Source of the DNA: Lota lota
Taxonomy: Eukaryota; Chordata; Actinopteri; Gadiformes; Lotidae
Length of the DNA: 64,000 nt
Direction of reading: 5' to 3'
Assembly: GCA_026745465.1 (NCBI GenBank)
Contig: JACYXH010000091.1
Span: forward strand, 527,501-591,500
In this document: one piece after another, positions 12,971 to 25,490 of the stretch
Layout: the number at the start of each line of letters is the position of its first letter
How positions within the stretch are numbered: the stretch's first letter is position 1
Position numbers and translations under genes: made by a program
The notes under the pieces: model-generated
Told to the model about the DNA's origin: nothing
Seen by the model: only the letters and a program-made list of their open reading frames with translations
The model's database searches: none

Positions 12971-15239
12971 TTGTGTTTGTTTGCAATCATTGTCCGTGCA
13001 TGTTGGGTCAAATTGTGTGTGTGTGTGCTATTGTCGTTTCTTTGCATGGGGGGGACCATGAGTGTGTGAGCACGTGCATGGAGGAGCAACGGGTTTACAG
13101 TGGAACAAAGGGAGCATCAGGCCTTGGAGGGAGCAACACATAAAGGTGGAGGTAGAGAGTCAAGTAGTGGTGGAGGAGAGATTCATAAAGCTGGAGGGAC
13201 AGATGTACTTCACCGTTGTTTTCCATGCTCAGCCTCCCTGGCAGCCAACACATCGCCCCAAACCCACATGCTACACCCACCATGGAATGTAAATATTTGA
13301 CTATGGGTAAATCACTTAATTCCGCTCCCCTTTTTTACAAATGCCTTGTTTAGGTAAATACATACTGCACTTAGAAAAAACGGTGTTTCGTTCTTGATTT
13401 GATATGACACATGAGAGTCTTATTTTGAAATAATTTGATCTTTGTGGCTTCCCTCTCAAACCCAAGCAGTGAGACAGCTTAAATGCATTACTTATATATT
13501 TTTTGTTATTGCAATATCATATTCTCTCCAAGAACTGTAAATATGCATTAAAGCAGAACAAAACTAAAGTTCTCTCTGCCGTTTTCCCGGCATCTGTACT
13601 TTATTTTGTTAGATTATTTTACTTTATAATTTACTTGATCCCTTGATGAATGTTCAGGAGAAAGAGCAGAACAACACTGATTGTTATTTAAGGATTACCG
13701 TTCAATCATCACGTCACTGTGACTATTGAATTATAGTATTCATTGTAGAAACGAAATACCATGTTATACAATTGTAATGTATTTTAGAGAGAAGATCAAA
13801 TAGAAATCTGAGTATCTGCCTGCAGAAAGAGACAGAGTATCTGTGAGTATTATACCTTGGCTAAAATAAAAATGCAGTATGTTGACTCCAGACATCCTTA
13901 AATTAGTGGCTATCTGGCGGCCATGTGCTTATTTTCATATTTATATCAAGAGAATCGCATGACATCATTTTGATGACTAAAATAAACTGTTATATGATAT
14001 CCTAGCTGTATCACCTGCACCTAACCATGAATAAAGTATAAATTCCCCGCTCTAACCACAGTATGTGTGAGACTTGCGTGCGATGTCAGCAGACTTGGAA
14101 AACCTAACATCTTCACTAGGAAAGTGCTGGGACTTTCTTTCTTTATGTCTGCCTGTCTGTCTATCTTTCTTTTTCCTTTCCTTTGCTTTTTTCATTATAT
14201 GTTTTTTTCTCTTTTGGTCTTCCTTTCCTTGTTACTTTCCCACTATTTATCCTTTGTTCTGTCTCTATTATTGTACCATTCGGTTTAGAACAGGTCACAG
14301 CTAAATGAAAATAGCCCCTTGTCCGAAGAAACAACAGGCCGGATTTTTGATTGGATAAGACCCTAGGCCCTCGCTGATTGGCTGTTGGCCTGCCTCGTGG
14401 GCAGTGCCCAGACTGACCCCGGCTACGCCCTTCAGACTGCCAGTCTCCTAACCGCTCTGCCGCTCTTTGGCTTCACCACCACCTACCGTGACCCTTGACC
14501 CTTGCCAAGGAGACCGGCGCCACCAAAATGATGTAATCTCTCCCCGACACAGGCCAGTAGCCTCCGACAGCAATGCGACCCAGAAAAAATAAATATAGGT
14601 ATTTGTGTTCTTGGAGAGGCCCTGCTGGCAAGGAGTCCCCTTCTGTTGCTCCTCAAAAGTACAATAGGGCTTTATAGAACATCTGCTAGACGCTTTCATC
14701 ATCCATCCATCTAAACAAAAGGCGTATTTCTGGAGATGAATAAGTGCCTTATGGGAAATTAACCCCTTGTGCACAACCAAACCCAAATGCTTGCAGAGAA
14801 AACCTGCTGAGGACCTGATTGAACACTATGAACGGATTATCGACCCCTCCGGAGCAACGGCTTTACGACCTGAAGCCTCTAGCTGGCCTCTGGTTTCCTC
14901 CCTGCCGTTCTCCTCCCAGCGTTTCCAGAGAGAGCAGTAGGTAGAGACTGGCCCACCCAGCTGTCGCCTCCCATCGCCGCTGGAAGAGAACCAGGCACCG
15001 GTGCCACGGGCGCTGAGTTTCTTTCCACCCACCCTTACCTTAACTCTCACTCTGCTCCTACAAAGACTCCTCGTAACTCCTGGCGGGCCTCAGGGACTCT
15101 GTCCAAGGACAGGCTCCTTGCCAAGCTCTTAGTGCCTGGTACAGTACACCTCGTCTCACCGCGTTCACGTTCCTCTCTCTCTACCCTCTCTTTGATTATT
15201 CTTATTCTTTCCAACGGTCTTTCTCGACTATACCTACTG

Positions 15240-15241
<2 letters not shown>

Positions 15242-15293
<52 letters not shown>

Positions 15294-15412
15294 ACACACA
15301 CACACTCACAGACACACACACACACACACACACCTACACACCTAAACACACACACACACACACCTACACACACTCACACTCACACATATATACACACACA
15401 CCTAAACACATG
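15242..15412. repeat. (CA)n microsatellite, about 170 bp
   Basis: Long CA array with occasional CT and CCTA interruptions. Confidence 0.9.
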
Positions 15413-17081
15413 CACATTGTAACCTTATTACAACAATTGCAGCATCACTGCATTAATATGAATGCATATCGGTTTAACTGCTGCTCACCAAAAAAATAGA
15501 GAAAAATGACTTCCTGTTGGGTCGCGGCACTGCTGGCGATGGCGTAACCATGACGCCAGCTGTCTGCACTCTGTGAGAGCGTGGTGGTGTTGCCTCTCCA
15601 GAACCTCTCTGTACTGTATAGTACTCCTTCACCTGGCACCTATACGAACCAGGTGGTTATGAAAGAACCAAAAAACACTGAAACATTTTTTTTATATAAT
15701 AAAATAAAACATGGCAGAAGATGAATCACCATTCATGTTTCTGAAAACCCCTCTGTGTATTTTACAGGATATTGTGAGCAGCTACTTTTATTGGGAACAA
15801 ATAATGTGCACGGCCCCGGCAAGATTTGGGAGATGTTCCAACCTGGGAACTCCCTGTAAGTGGTGCTCATGTTTCAGATTAGACCTAACACTGACATGAT
15901 GCACATCAATCCTGCTGCTTCCTGGGGTTCTCTGCTCTTCCATTCCCCAGTGGAGCTGTGTTCCCCTGCCCTCTCTCTCCCCACGTCATTTCTCTCTCCA
16001 TGTTTGTCTTTTTTGACACAGTGTCTTGTCCCATCCTGTGTAACTGACCGCATCGCAGTTGTAATCAAGCATAGAGGGATCCAATCAACCATAGCGTTCA
16101 GATTATATCGCAAATTATCATAATTGAGAATAATGGTTTCCATGTCAGCTTCGCTTCAGCTCTGAATCGGCTCTCCCCACGGCCTCAGAAATGAGAACCT
16201 CGGAACCTGGTTCTCATACCCTATGAAGGTGGAACCGGAATAATTTAGTATCCACTTTTCTACATTCCCATATGATCTGTACGCAATACCAATGACTGCC
16301 GTTGTGAAAATATTCGTTTTATCTACTTAAGTCAATTTGAGGACATTTCTCCTTGAGAAAAGATTTCAGGTCTGTCTAGTGATTGATGTCAGAGAACCAC
16401 AGCATTTGGTAGGCTTGACACTGTATATAGTAGCTTAGAACCTGTTGCAGTGTAACTTAAAACTGTGTTCATTTGGTAATGGCAACCGCTGTGGCGGTTA
16501 AAAATACAGGTCACATTTACACTTACGATTTGTGTAAGCATTTTCTTCACAACTTAATAAGACGAACAATAAGACGAGGAACGTACTGTAAATGACAAGT
16601 GCACTGGACAAACCCAACAATAATATACATTACATCTCACACCTGGGCTATTAACTAAATTGAGAGGTACAGTGCATGTCTGTGTGCTTATGTGTGCCTG
16701 CTTGCTTTCGTGCATGTGTGCATGCATGTGTGCGTGCAAGTGTGTGTCCACACTTGTGTGTGGACACACACTGCCCTTATTTCCAGGGGCAGGCGGTAGG
16801 GATTTGACAGTGTAGTTAGAAGGTGCTGATGAAAGGGGAGAAGCTGTTTCTTCCTCTCGATTTAGCCCTGGCCGCCTGCTGGAGTGTCACATGGATCTCT
16901 TACCATGATTCCCTAGCTCTTTGCTCACTGCCGCTAACGTACGCTGATTCGGGTTTGCTGAGCCGTCCATATGCCTTTGTGTGTGGCGTGCATGTTATGC
17001 ATATGTGAAGAGTCGATGACATCCGTAAATCTTTTACACACACACTCAGACACAGATATGACGATCGCCCAAGAAGCACAA

Positions 17082-17120
17082 ACACACACACACACACACA
17101 CAATCACACACACACACGCA
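17082..17120. repeat. (CA)n microsatellite
   Basis: About 18 CA units with one ATC interruption. Confidence 0.85.
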
Positions 17121-18093
17121 TGCATATTCTTTGATTACCGATCACATCACTGGCTGAATAAAGGGGCTCACGTATTTCCTGTTCTGTAATAGCGCATCAA
17201 AAAAATTTCAAGGACCTCCCAGGTTTGGAAAAAATTGTTTCCAGCGAGGTGACCCCCACAAGTCCTCAATCTCTGGCCATTCTTTAAACAGACCTGGACT
17301 CACTGAGGCCCGGTGAGAAATCGAAGCTGTCTGAGTCATATTTCCCAGATTTGTATGTTATTTCTTCAGTTAAATGACAAGCAGGTGGAGTTTTCCTCTT
17401 TCCTGGACATCCCCATATGAAACAGCCAAAAGAAACAAAGCTTTTCCTCTTCTCGTAGCCAAAGGTACGGCCAACCGTTGGGTCCTTACCCAAGACTTCC
17501 CTTGTCTCCACTGTGTGCTCCAACAGCACATGAGAACAAGTCACAAAACTGTCCCATAGCTTTGATCAGTCAAACGTATCACTCCCAACTCCTCACCTTT
17601 AGGCTAAAGCATCTTTGTCAAGGGGACTGGAACTTTATGGTCAAGACTCATTCCAGAACTGTACTACAATTGTCTGGTGACCAAAGCGTTAGGGTTACTT
17701 TTTTAAAGTGTTTTAGAACAACATTGGATAGTAAGGCATACGTGCTGTTTGCTAACGTACACTTGTAATAAGAACAATCCAGAATAACACTGGCCCTTGA
17801 GACTCCAATGCTATAGAAGGAGAACCCATGTCAGGCAGTCTGCTTTAATGAAAGAGAACGCGCTCCGCACTTCTCACCTTCTCTCATCCATTCTGCATGT
17901 ATACGGCCTGCCCTGACAACCTCTCCGCACATTCAGCTGTTGTGGCTGTTTGCTTAGTGAGGTAGAGGGACATCTATAACCCTAAAACTGTCTGTAGCCG
18001 ACAGATTTTAATCCGCGTTCGCCTGCCATTGTCTCTACAGTCCCTGTAGGTTTCTATCAAAGGATACAGCTCTCTCCATCTGTCTGCGAAGAC

Positions 18094-18109
18094 AGACACA
18101 CACACAAAT

Positions 18110-18150
<41 letters not shown>

Positions 18151-18195
18151 GACACACATACAGGCACACACGCCCACTTACACACACACACCCAC
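18094..18195. repeat. (CA)n microsatellite
   Basis: CA array with GACA and CCCACTTA interruptions, about 320 bp beyond the 3' end of the second trabd2b exon. Confidence 0.9.
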
Positions 18196-18513
18196 CACAG
18201 CCATTCTCCTTTCTTCAATATTTTCTGCATAACTCTATGAACTATGAGGTTGCTATTGTTTAAAGGTCCCAAAATATGGAATCAGACAAACTGTTTTGGT
18301 TCTGTCGAAAAACGGATGAAAGGCAAGGTTTTGAATGTAGACTGTGGACAAAATATGGCTTATATAGACACACCACATTTATTTGATCAGGGTTGAGTTT
18401 ATTATATTTGGACTTTGACCTTTTCTGCAATGCCAATGTATGTAGTGAACAATCCACTGACATTGGGCCTTAAGAACGGATTACGCGCCATCATGCACTG
18501 TGTCCCCCCCTAC

Positions 18514-21486
18514 CTGAGAGAAGTTGAGTCCGTTGAGGGGGTGACACTGCTCCTCCACCCTCTCCACGGCGCCGGTCCTCTTCCCCATCCTCTCCGCCTC
18601 CTGGGCCAGGTACAGGTCCAGCACCGGCGTGCCCCGCGAGCGCACGTCCCACTCGGTCAGCGAGTTGACCATCAGCATCACCCACACGGGCCTCTTGCGC
18701 TCCCAGTTCCCGGCGATGGCGTTGAACAGGTAGTCGGCGTAGAGGCCGCGGCCGCGCTGGTCGGCCGTCATCCAGGAGGGCATCATGTGCTTGACGTAGT
18801 CCAGGTGCCTCTTGAGGCGGCGGTACAGGTCCCGGGGCAGCAGGGTCTGGAGGCTCCCCCCGTGGGGCAGCAGCTGGCAGCTGGTGAGCTTGGAGATGGT
18901 CAGCGGGTCCGTCAGGTCCAGCTCAAAGTAGACGTTGGGGCTGCCCCGGAAGGCCCGCTTGGACGCGTCCGGGATGAAGTCCCAGACGCGGGTGTAGGGC
19001 ACGTGGATGGTGCCGAACAGGTAGGAGGGCGGGAGGGGAGGCGGGCGCGTCACCGTCCACAGGAAGGAGTTCATGTCGCCTTGCTGCGATGGCGGAAAGG
19101 AGGGGAGAACGGCGGTGGATTAGAGGGGGGATGGGTAAGATCGCCAACAGGAGGGATCGCGTTCGATTCATTCATTTTGGAACTCAAGTGGTACAGTTTC
19201 TCATATGGTGGGTAAGGAAGGAATGTGTTCTGTTCTGTGCTTTGAGTAGTGTGCTGCTGTGTTGAAGGCAGGGGGTTTATAGCGATGCCTTATGGACTTT
19301 AAACAGTCTATAAGGCATTGTAATGGAGCATACCTCGGGTTGACAAAGCCGTTGCTAGCCTGAGAGGGATTTCTAAGGCTCCTGCTGGACCGGAGCTCAT
19401 AAAGTCAAACACTGAGAGTAACTGGGCCTCGCTCTGAACACAGCAGTATTCATGGTTTGGGAGACTGAGTTTTCGACAGAGTTTGGCAAACATACTTTTA
19501 CCTTGACAGATTTATGACACATAAATAAAATATGTTGTCATTTTGATTGTTTATTTGGAGTTGAAAAGTATGTTATTTTTAATTGAATAAGTGACAAATA
19601 TTTTCATTCAAATTAAAAGCATTTGATTAAATGCTGATTTGTGTTATTGTAACTTCTGATTGTCTATTTATTTTTTGTATCTATGAATTATAGTATGAAT
19701 TACAGCATAATGGCATTTTATTAATATTGTTAAATACATAAATAAACTGCGACTGAAGGGCCAACATCAATCATCGAGAAACGTCCATGAACATCATTTA
19801 GATTTGTTTTCATTAAAGACGAGCGTGGTATTTTCTCTATCATCATGCTTTTGCAATAACAATGATTGCAGACTGTTTTAATGGCAAAATACACAGCGGC
19901 ACAGTCATTTTACACGAGCCTATTTTTTTTCATAGGCCTATCCCAAAAAAATCTTACTAGATATTCACTCAGACCGGTAGTAGTTTAGTAGAATACAATT
20001 GCAGCATACAATATTTTGAGGTCACACACACATTAATATTTTTCCTATAGATATATTTCTGGAAAGGGTCAGTGTGTGCATTAGGCCTGAATGCCTGCAT
20101 ATAAAAACTAGGAGGATTTGTCCATTGAGTCTCTGATTTAACTCAAACCTTAAGGGGAGAGCGAGGCAGTCTCCCTGGGCAATGGACTCGTGGAATTCTT
20201 CACTACCAAACTGGAGAGAGCCTGAACACGAATGACTCCCTTTTATGGGAGTAATTACTTTTAACACAAAACAGAACGCGCTATTCTGACGCATTACAAA
20301 TCGCACGGAGTGTAGGAGCATGAAGACCTTCATCCGATGTGTGACAACAGTTGCATAACCCCGCCGCACTCAGTCGTAGGCCTAATGAAACAAAAACCTA
20401 TGATCCATAATTACTCCCCAATGAGCGCCTGCGTGTTTAGGTTAAATATGCAACACGTTTTATTGTAATTTTATAATCTACGTTTTTATTCTGTTGATGT
20501 GGAACAGAAATGTAGCCAGGCGGTGCGTGATAGACGCAGTGCGTGTACGTGTGCGTGTGCGTGTGCGTGTGTCCATGTGTGTGTGTGTGTCTGTGTGTGG
20601 GTATGCAGTCATGATTCTAATCACGATTCTTTTCATCTCCTTCATCGATTATAAATTGTAACTCTCAGAAGACAGACGGCAGCAGGCTGCGACAGCTCCA
20701 GCGGTCTGGTTGAGATTAGAGATGAGTTAGATGAAGTGAACTCCAACGCGTCAGCAATCATTTGTTGATCTCAGGGTAAATTTAAACACGTCGATGACGC
20801 AAATAATTTTATATGAGTGAATTTGATGAACTGTGTCTGAATGTGTGAAATGCAATCACGTCTGATTGGTTAGGGACATTTCCACACATGCAGGCGTCAT
20901 TGAGTCCACTCACTTGTTGTGTTCACCAGTTTCTGTTGTCACATAAACAGCCGTAGAGTTGGCACGCGTACTAGTTGACCAATTAAACCACAATTGGCTA
21001 CCATTGGTTGAAACTTAAGTTATGTTTCATTGTGTCAATGTGTCATTATTAATTATGTATACATTATTTTATTTCTGTATTTATTAATAACAATTCTTAT
21101 TATTGTATTAATAATAATTATAATAATGAAAGAATAATAATAATAAGTATAGCTATTATTATTATTATTATGACATGAATAATAATGAACAACTATTTTA
21201 TTACAAAGCATTAAAATGTGCTGTAATTATTAACCCGTTCAACTTCATCGCTTATATGCTAAAAAATAATAAACGTTAACTTAGTGCGTTTAGACCAGTA
21301 TATTATATTACATAAAACAGTATCAAATGCCCCACATGTAACATGAAGTCGACCACATCATGGACAACTCACCGACTGCGGTGGGTCACACTGCCGCGGT
21401 CTGTCGCGCGTACCTCGGGGAGCCACCGAGTGCAGAAGAGCGCTCCAGAGGAACAAGCGAAATCCCGGCACACAGAGCCTCATCAT
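18514..21486 (-). CDS. trabd2b: Metalloprotease TIKI2-like (TraB domain), exons 1-2, partial
   Basis: TIKI proteins are secreted or GPI-linked proteases that cut the N-terminus of Wnt ligands and so antagonise Wnt signalling. Exon 1 is 21373-21486 (38 codons, ATG at 21486, donor GTGAGT); it encodes a signal peptide with the hydrophobic core [12 protein letters not shown], then a Cys-containing linker ending CDPPQS. Exon 2 is 18514-19083 (190 codons, acceptor CAG, donor GTAGGG), joined in phase 0. It starts [11 protein letters not shown] and carries [14 protein letters not shown] with the first Gly-x-x-His motif, YFELDLTD with the conserved Glu, [20 protein letters not shown] and [14 protein letters not shown]. 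The second Gly-x-x-His half is absent, so only 228 residues of roughly 500 are here. Details such as CQLLPHG and HLDYVK suit TIKI2 (TRABD2B) better than TIKI1, judged from memory. Exon 2 is markedly GC-rich compared with its flanks. A second in-frame ATG directly follows the first. Confidence 0.82.
19084..21372 (-). other. trabd2b intron 1
   Basis: A 2.3-kb intron between the signal-peptide exon and the TraB exon, bounded by GTGAGT and CAG on the minus strand. It is A/T-rich, with an (ATT)n-like patch near 21110-21175 and a short (GTGC/GTGT)n block near 20540-20600. No other exon seen. Confidence 0.75.
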
Positions 21487-21836
21487 CCCGTCCGCAGTGA
21501 GGAGGACACTTCTTGTGATGACAGTTACTCCTCTACACTTCCTATCGATCTCCTCTCCTTCACTGCGCTGTGTCCGTCCGACTTTTGAGACAAACGGAAC
21601 CCCGCCGTGGATCTTCGCTCACATGTGCCGACCGGCGGGAGAAACATTCCGCCTCACCATCGCCTTTTTCACGGTCTTTGTTTATCTACTCGCGCAATTT
21701 TAAAGTGGCCTGACTGACACTGACACTGTCCCGTGGCGGAACTCAAAGTGTAGACAACTCTTGTGGGAGAGAGTTTTCCGCGGTGCGCTCCCGAAGTTTT
21801 GTAGCTTGTTGAGTGGAGTTGAAGGGAGGTGGAACG

Positions 21837-21840
<4 letters not shown>

Positions 21841-21871
<31 letters not shown>
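21841..21871. repeat. (CA)n microsatellite upstream of trabd2b
   Basis: About 15 CA units lying 355 bp upstream of the trabd2b start codon, so in its presumed promoter or 5' UTR. Confidence 0.85.
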
Positions 21872-21874
<3 letters not shown>

Positions 21875-22021
21875 CCTCTCCACTCGTCGATTTTATGGAG
21901 TTGGTGGGTTCGTGGTGGGGTAGAGGGGGTGGGTAGCGCAGGTTTCAGAACGACTGCCTGAAGAGAGAGGAGGGAGACGGTGCAGGTTGGCATTGAAATA
22001 CATCGCTGGTGGTTTGGAGGA

Positions 22022-22045
22022 GGGGGGGGGGGGGGGGGGGGGGGG
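22022..22045. repeat. Poly-G run (24 G)
   Basis: An uninterrupted run of 24 G on the plus strand. Confidence 0.9.
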
Positions 22046-22264
22046 TGATCATTTCAGCATGCAGGAGACTAAATATACGTTTGAACATGTACCAACGAGT
22101 TTCCCTCTGACCTTAACCCTACAATTCAGAAATACACTAATTAATAGACCTACCATTCTAGGTTTTATTTTGCTTTGAATGTCAGTCCTACCGTACGATG
22201 ATTAATACTTATAAACAGATCCATGTAAAGTCAACTGTGAAAATGTGTTTTATTTAGTAGCCTA

Positions 22265-22318
22265 TACATTTACATTTGGTCATTTAGCAGACACTTTTTT
22301 TCCCAAGCAACTTACAAG
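22265..22318. repeat. Fragment of a widespread teleost dispersed repeat
   Basis: TACATTTGGTCATTTAGCAG followed by ACACTTTTTTTCCCAAGCAACTTACA matches the fish motif 'catttagcagacgcttttatccaaagcgacttaca' remembered from many teleost genomes. Only this part is well preserved here. Confidence 0.65.
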
Positions 22319-23129
22319 CTAGGCTGAGCACAATCAAAGGAGTGTTAAGGTCTGGTCTAGCATGTGGGATGTACAGATTTGTAGTTTTGTAACAAATGAT
22401 CATGTTGAGAGAAAGTGACTCCTTTGTGTGTAGAAGGCTCCACTGCTTCACTGTGACCCCGGTTGTTGTCCAAGTGGCTGTCAGTGTGACAGAGTCAAGT
22501 AGTGAGCAATTCATCACGTAGCCCCCCTCCACCCAAACGGGTGCGGCACCCCCTTCCCCACCCCTGCCTCATAGGCCGACGGCAGTGTCACACACACAGG
22601 GGCCCCGGGCCGACAGGCCCCTCTTTGTCCTCCGTCTGCTGCTCTCCTCTCTGCTTTTATCGCTGCCACTCCCGCTCCTCGCTCATTTCTCCTCCGGCTA
22701 GCCCCTGTCACTCACTCACCGACGGTTCTCTTCATTAGCGTTCAGACGAGGGAGGAGAAGATGAAAACAGCGCGAGTGCAATTTGTGCTGAGTGGCTTTG
22801 ATCAGCTCGTCTTTTAACTCACATCCACATTGTAAAAGCGGGACTGTTTCCACTCTCTTTCGCTTTAACCTTTGACCCGATGGGGTTTTCAGGTTTATTT
22901 TTTGTAAAAAATACCGGGCACCATCATCATACTTCTGGTATGAATAAGGGGGGCGAGCCCTACCGGCCTCCTCCTGTTTTGTGTTCGCATTCTGTACAAC
23001 TGCCTCTGTGAATCCACAGATGTTTCCAGGTTTCCACAATTATGCGGCTCATTATTAAATTACATGACAGCAGACATTGATCCACACTAATTATTTATTC
23101 CAACTGGTCTTCTTTTATAGCCTCGCTCC

Positions 23130-23130
<1 letters not shown>

Positions 23131-23171
<41 letters not shown>
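23131..23171. repeat. Poly-C run (41 C)
   Basis: Forty-one consecutive C on the plus strand, the longest mononucleotide run in the window. The Pro-rich frame across it is a product of the run. Confidence 0.9.
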
Positions 23172-23174
<3 letters not shown>

Positions 23175-23508
23175 TCGACAGGTGTATCATTTCCAGAAGC
23201 GGTCTTCATCCTCAAACCGCAGCCACCTGTGGACCCAGGTTCCTGCCTTAAACCACACCTTGTCCAGAACTTTCTCTTTGAAGCTTTTCCACATTCTTGG
23301 CCCCGTTAGAAGATGGGGGCGGTTGGAGGGGTTGGGGGTTATGAGTTGCCTGAGCTGCGGGAGATTCCTGGACAGAGGCCAGAACGCTACAGCAGAGCGC
23401 ACGTATAGCCAGGATGAAGAAGAGGGCTTTAAAGTGAATGTTCTCCTGGGCGGACCACAGAAATGCTCACTTACAGAATGCACCATGTCTGGGGGAGGTG
23501 GGGGAATC

Positions 23509-23526
23509 GGGGGGGGGGGGGGGGGG
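23509..23526. repeat. Poly-G run (18 G)
   Basis: Eighteen G within a wider G-rich patch (about 23490-23560). Confidence 0.85.
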
Positions 23527-23782
23527 TTGAGAGGAATGGGAAGAGGGGGGAGGAGGATATCGAGGGCCGCGGAGAAATGGAAAAGAGAGAAGGGCTGTGA
23601 ATTGGTTTCCATTGAAATCCAAATTATACTTTATCTGGGTGGAAATAAACAAAGAAACGCCACAGCCATCATTACGTTGAGCCGTGTGAAATGAAGAAGA
23701 ATAAAAGTGAAAATGACCCTCTCCTCCTGACGACTTTGATCCAAATAGACGGCGGACCATTTTCCATAACTGTGTGTGTCTG

Positions 23783-23785
<3 letters not shown>

Positions 23786-23816
<31 letters not shown>

Positions 23817-23820
23817 GGGG
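23786..23820. repeat. (GT)n plus poly-G
   Basis: About 14 GT units followed by seven G. Confidence 0.85.
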
Positions 23821-24395
23821 ATTATATGTCTGCTTGTCCTTGTAGATCCACCACTGTCTGTGTGTCTGTCTGTCTATCTGCCTGTCTGTCTGTCTGTCTG
23901 ATATTGTGCAGAAATAACCCCAGAAGGGCCACAGCCACAGATCCCAGCAACAACTGTCAGGCAGAGCTCCCTCGTCCTTGGATCAGTTGCTTTTTCCTAT
24001 CAGCGTGTTATGAAAACGCTCCTGCTGGTACGAGATGTAGTACTACCTCACCACATGAGACATCCTCACACATCTCATTTATTTGCTCCACGGCCTTGAC
24101 GGAGAGAAAAAGGCAGGCGGTCGAGGGTTGAAGTACATCATTGAAAAAAAGGTACGTTTATCATGTTCATAGGGACCCCTAGTGGCCTACCGAGGTAAGA
24201 GAAAAAGAAAAAAGAATGAGTAATGTGCACATAGTTTTACACTTTTGTGAGGAGGACCAAGATAAGGACAAGCAGGGATGCTTTATCCTAAGGGGAGAGG
24301 AGGGAGGCTTCAAAGAGAACGTGAGTAAAGCATGATGGATTTAAAGGAGTGGTCTGTTGCTTCAAGCAGCCCAGTACCCCAGTCAGCCCGGCTCT

Positions 24396-24710
24396 GACTC
24401 TCTCTCTCCCTCTCTCGCTGTCTCTCACTCTGTCTCTCTCTCTCCCTCTCTGTCTCTCCCTCTCCCTCTCTCTCTCCCTCTCTGTCTCTCTGTCTCTCTG
24501 TTTCGCTCTCTCTCTCCCCTACTCTCTGTCTCTAGCTCTCTCTGTCTCTCTCTGTCTCTCTCTCTGTCTCTCTCTCTGTCTCTCTCTCTCCTACTCTCTC
24601 TCTCTCTCTAGCTCTCTCTGTCTCCCCCCCTCACGCTCTCTCTCTCTCTCACCCAGTATTTCTCTCTCTCGCTCGCTCACTCCCACCCCTCTCTCACCCT
24701 CTCTCGCCCC
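24396..24710. repeat. CT-rich degenerate microsatellite
   Basis: About 310 bp of CTCTCTGT and CTCTCCCT variants. Confidence 0.9.
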
Positions 24711-24865
24711 AGCCTCATGTGGTCTCGCTCCAAAATCGTCCCTGTCTGCTTTGAAGACACTGAGGAATAATATTGACTGAGCCATGGATGAAATTATATT
24801 GTGGTTACTTTTCTTGGGGGGGAGAAAGGATGGAGAGTTGTAAGAGAGGGGTGTTTGGGGGATAT

Positions 24866-24883
24866 GGGGGGGGGGGGGGGGGG
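24866..24883. repeat. Poly-G run (18 G)
   Basis: Eighteen consecutive G. Confidence 0.85.
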
Positions 24884-25169
24884 CTGAGTGTATGTGTAAT
24901 CAGGAAAAGCTCTCTGTTGTGTCTGGAAAAGCAGATTCACACAAGCCATAGCAACACAAACATGATGAACATACATGTCCTTTTCGTATGCAGGTTTATC
25001 AGAGAAATGTGCAGTGTGATAATGTTCATTGGTGACTTCCTCTGCTACCCCTCAGTCCATACCCTGTGGCGTATGGCGTACGAACACAGCCAGAGAACAG
25101 CTATCTGTCTATTTCTGTATCGATCTTATCTCGCCGGCCGATCGGAATGTGTGTGGGGAGAAAAAGAGA

Positions 25170-25188
25170 GGGGGGGGGGGGGGGGGGG
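25170..25188. repeat. Poly-G run (about 19 G)
   Basis: About 19 consecutive G following AAAAAGAGA. Confidence 0.85.
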
Positions 25189-25378
25189 ACCAGGAGGTGA
25201 TTGAGGTTATCGCCAGGTGTGTTTTCCTACTGGGTCGGCCATGTTTGTGTTTAGTTTGTTTCTTTTTTACGGTAAGGAGGTTGGAAAAAATGCTTGCGTG
25301 GATGTTGAGTCTATCTACATGCTCATAACACGCACGCAAACTACTCGTTGGGTTGTTTCAATTTCCAAACTTGAGTAT

Positions 25379-25490
25379 ACAAACACAGGCACACACAAAC
25401 ACGCACAGACACACACACACACACTATCACATGCACACACACATGCACACACACATACACATGCAAGCACGCACACACACACCCACACAG
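25379..25490. repeat. Degenerate (CA)n microsatellite
   Basis: CA-rich tract with ATGCACACAC units. Confidence 0.85.

Noticed and set aside
18415-19215. 266-codon plus-strand frame
   Set aside because: It is the antisense of the GC-rich trabd2b exon 2; the minus-strand frame has the family motifs and proper splice sites.
23077-23694. 205-codon frame with a poly-Pro stretch
   Set aside because: The Pro run is the 41-C tract; the flanking residues resemble no known protein and no splice structure was seen.
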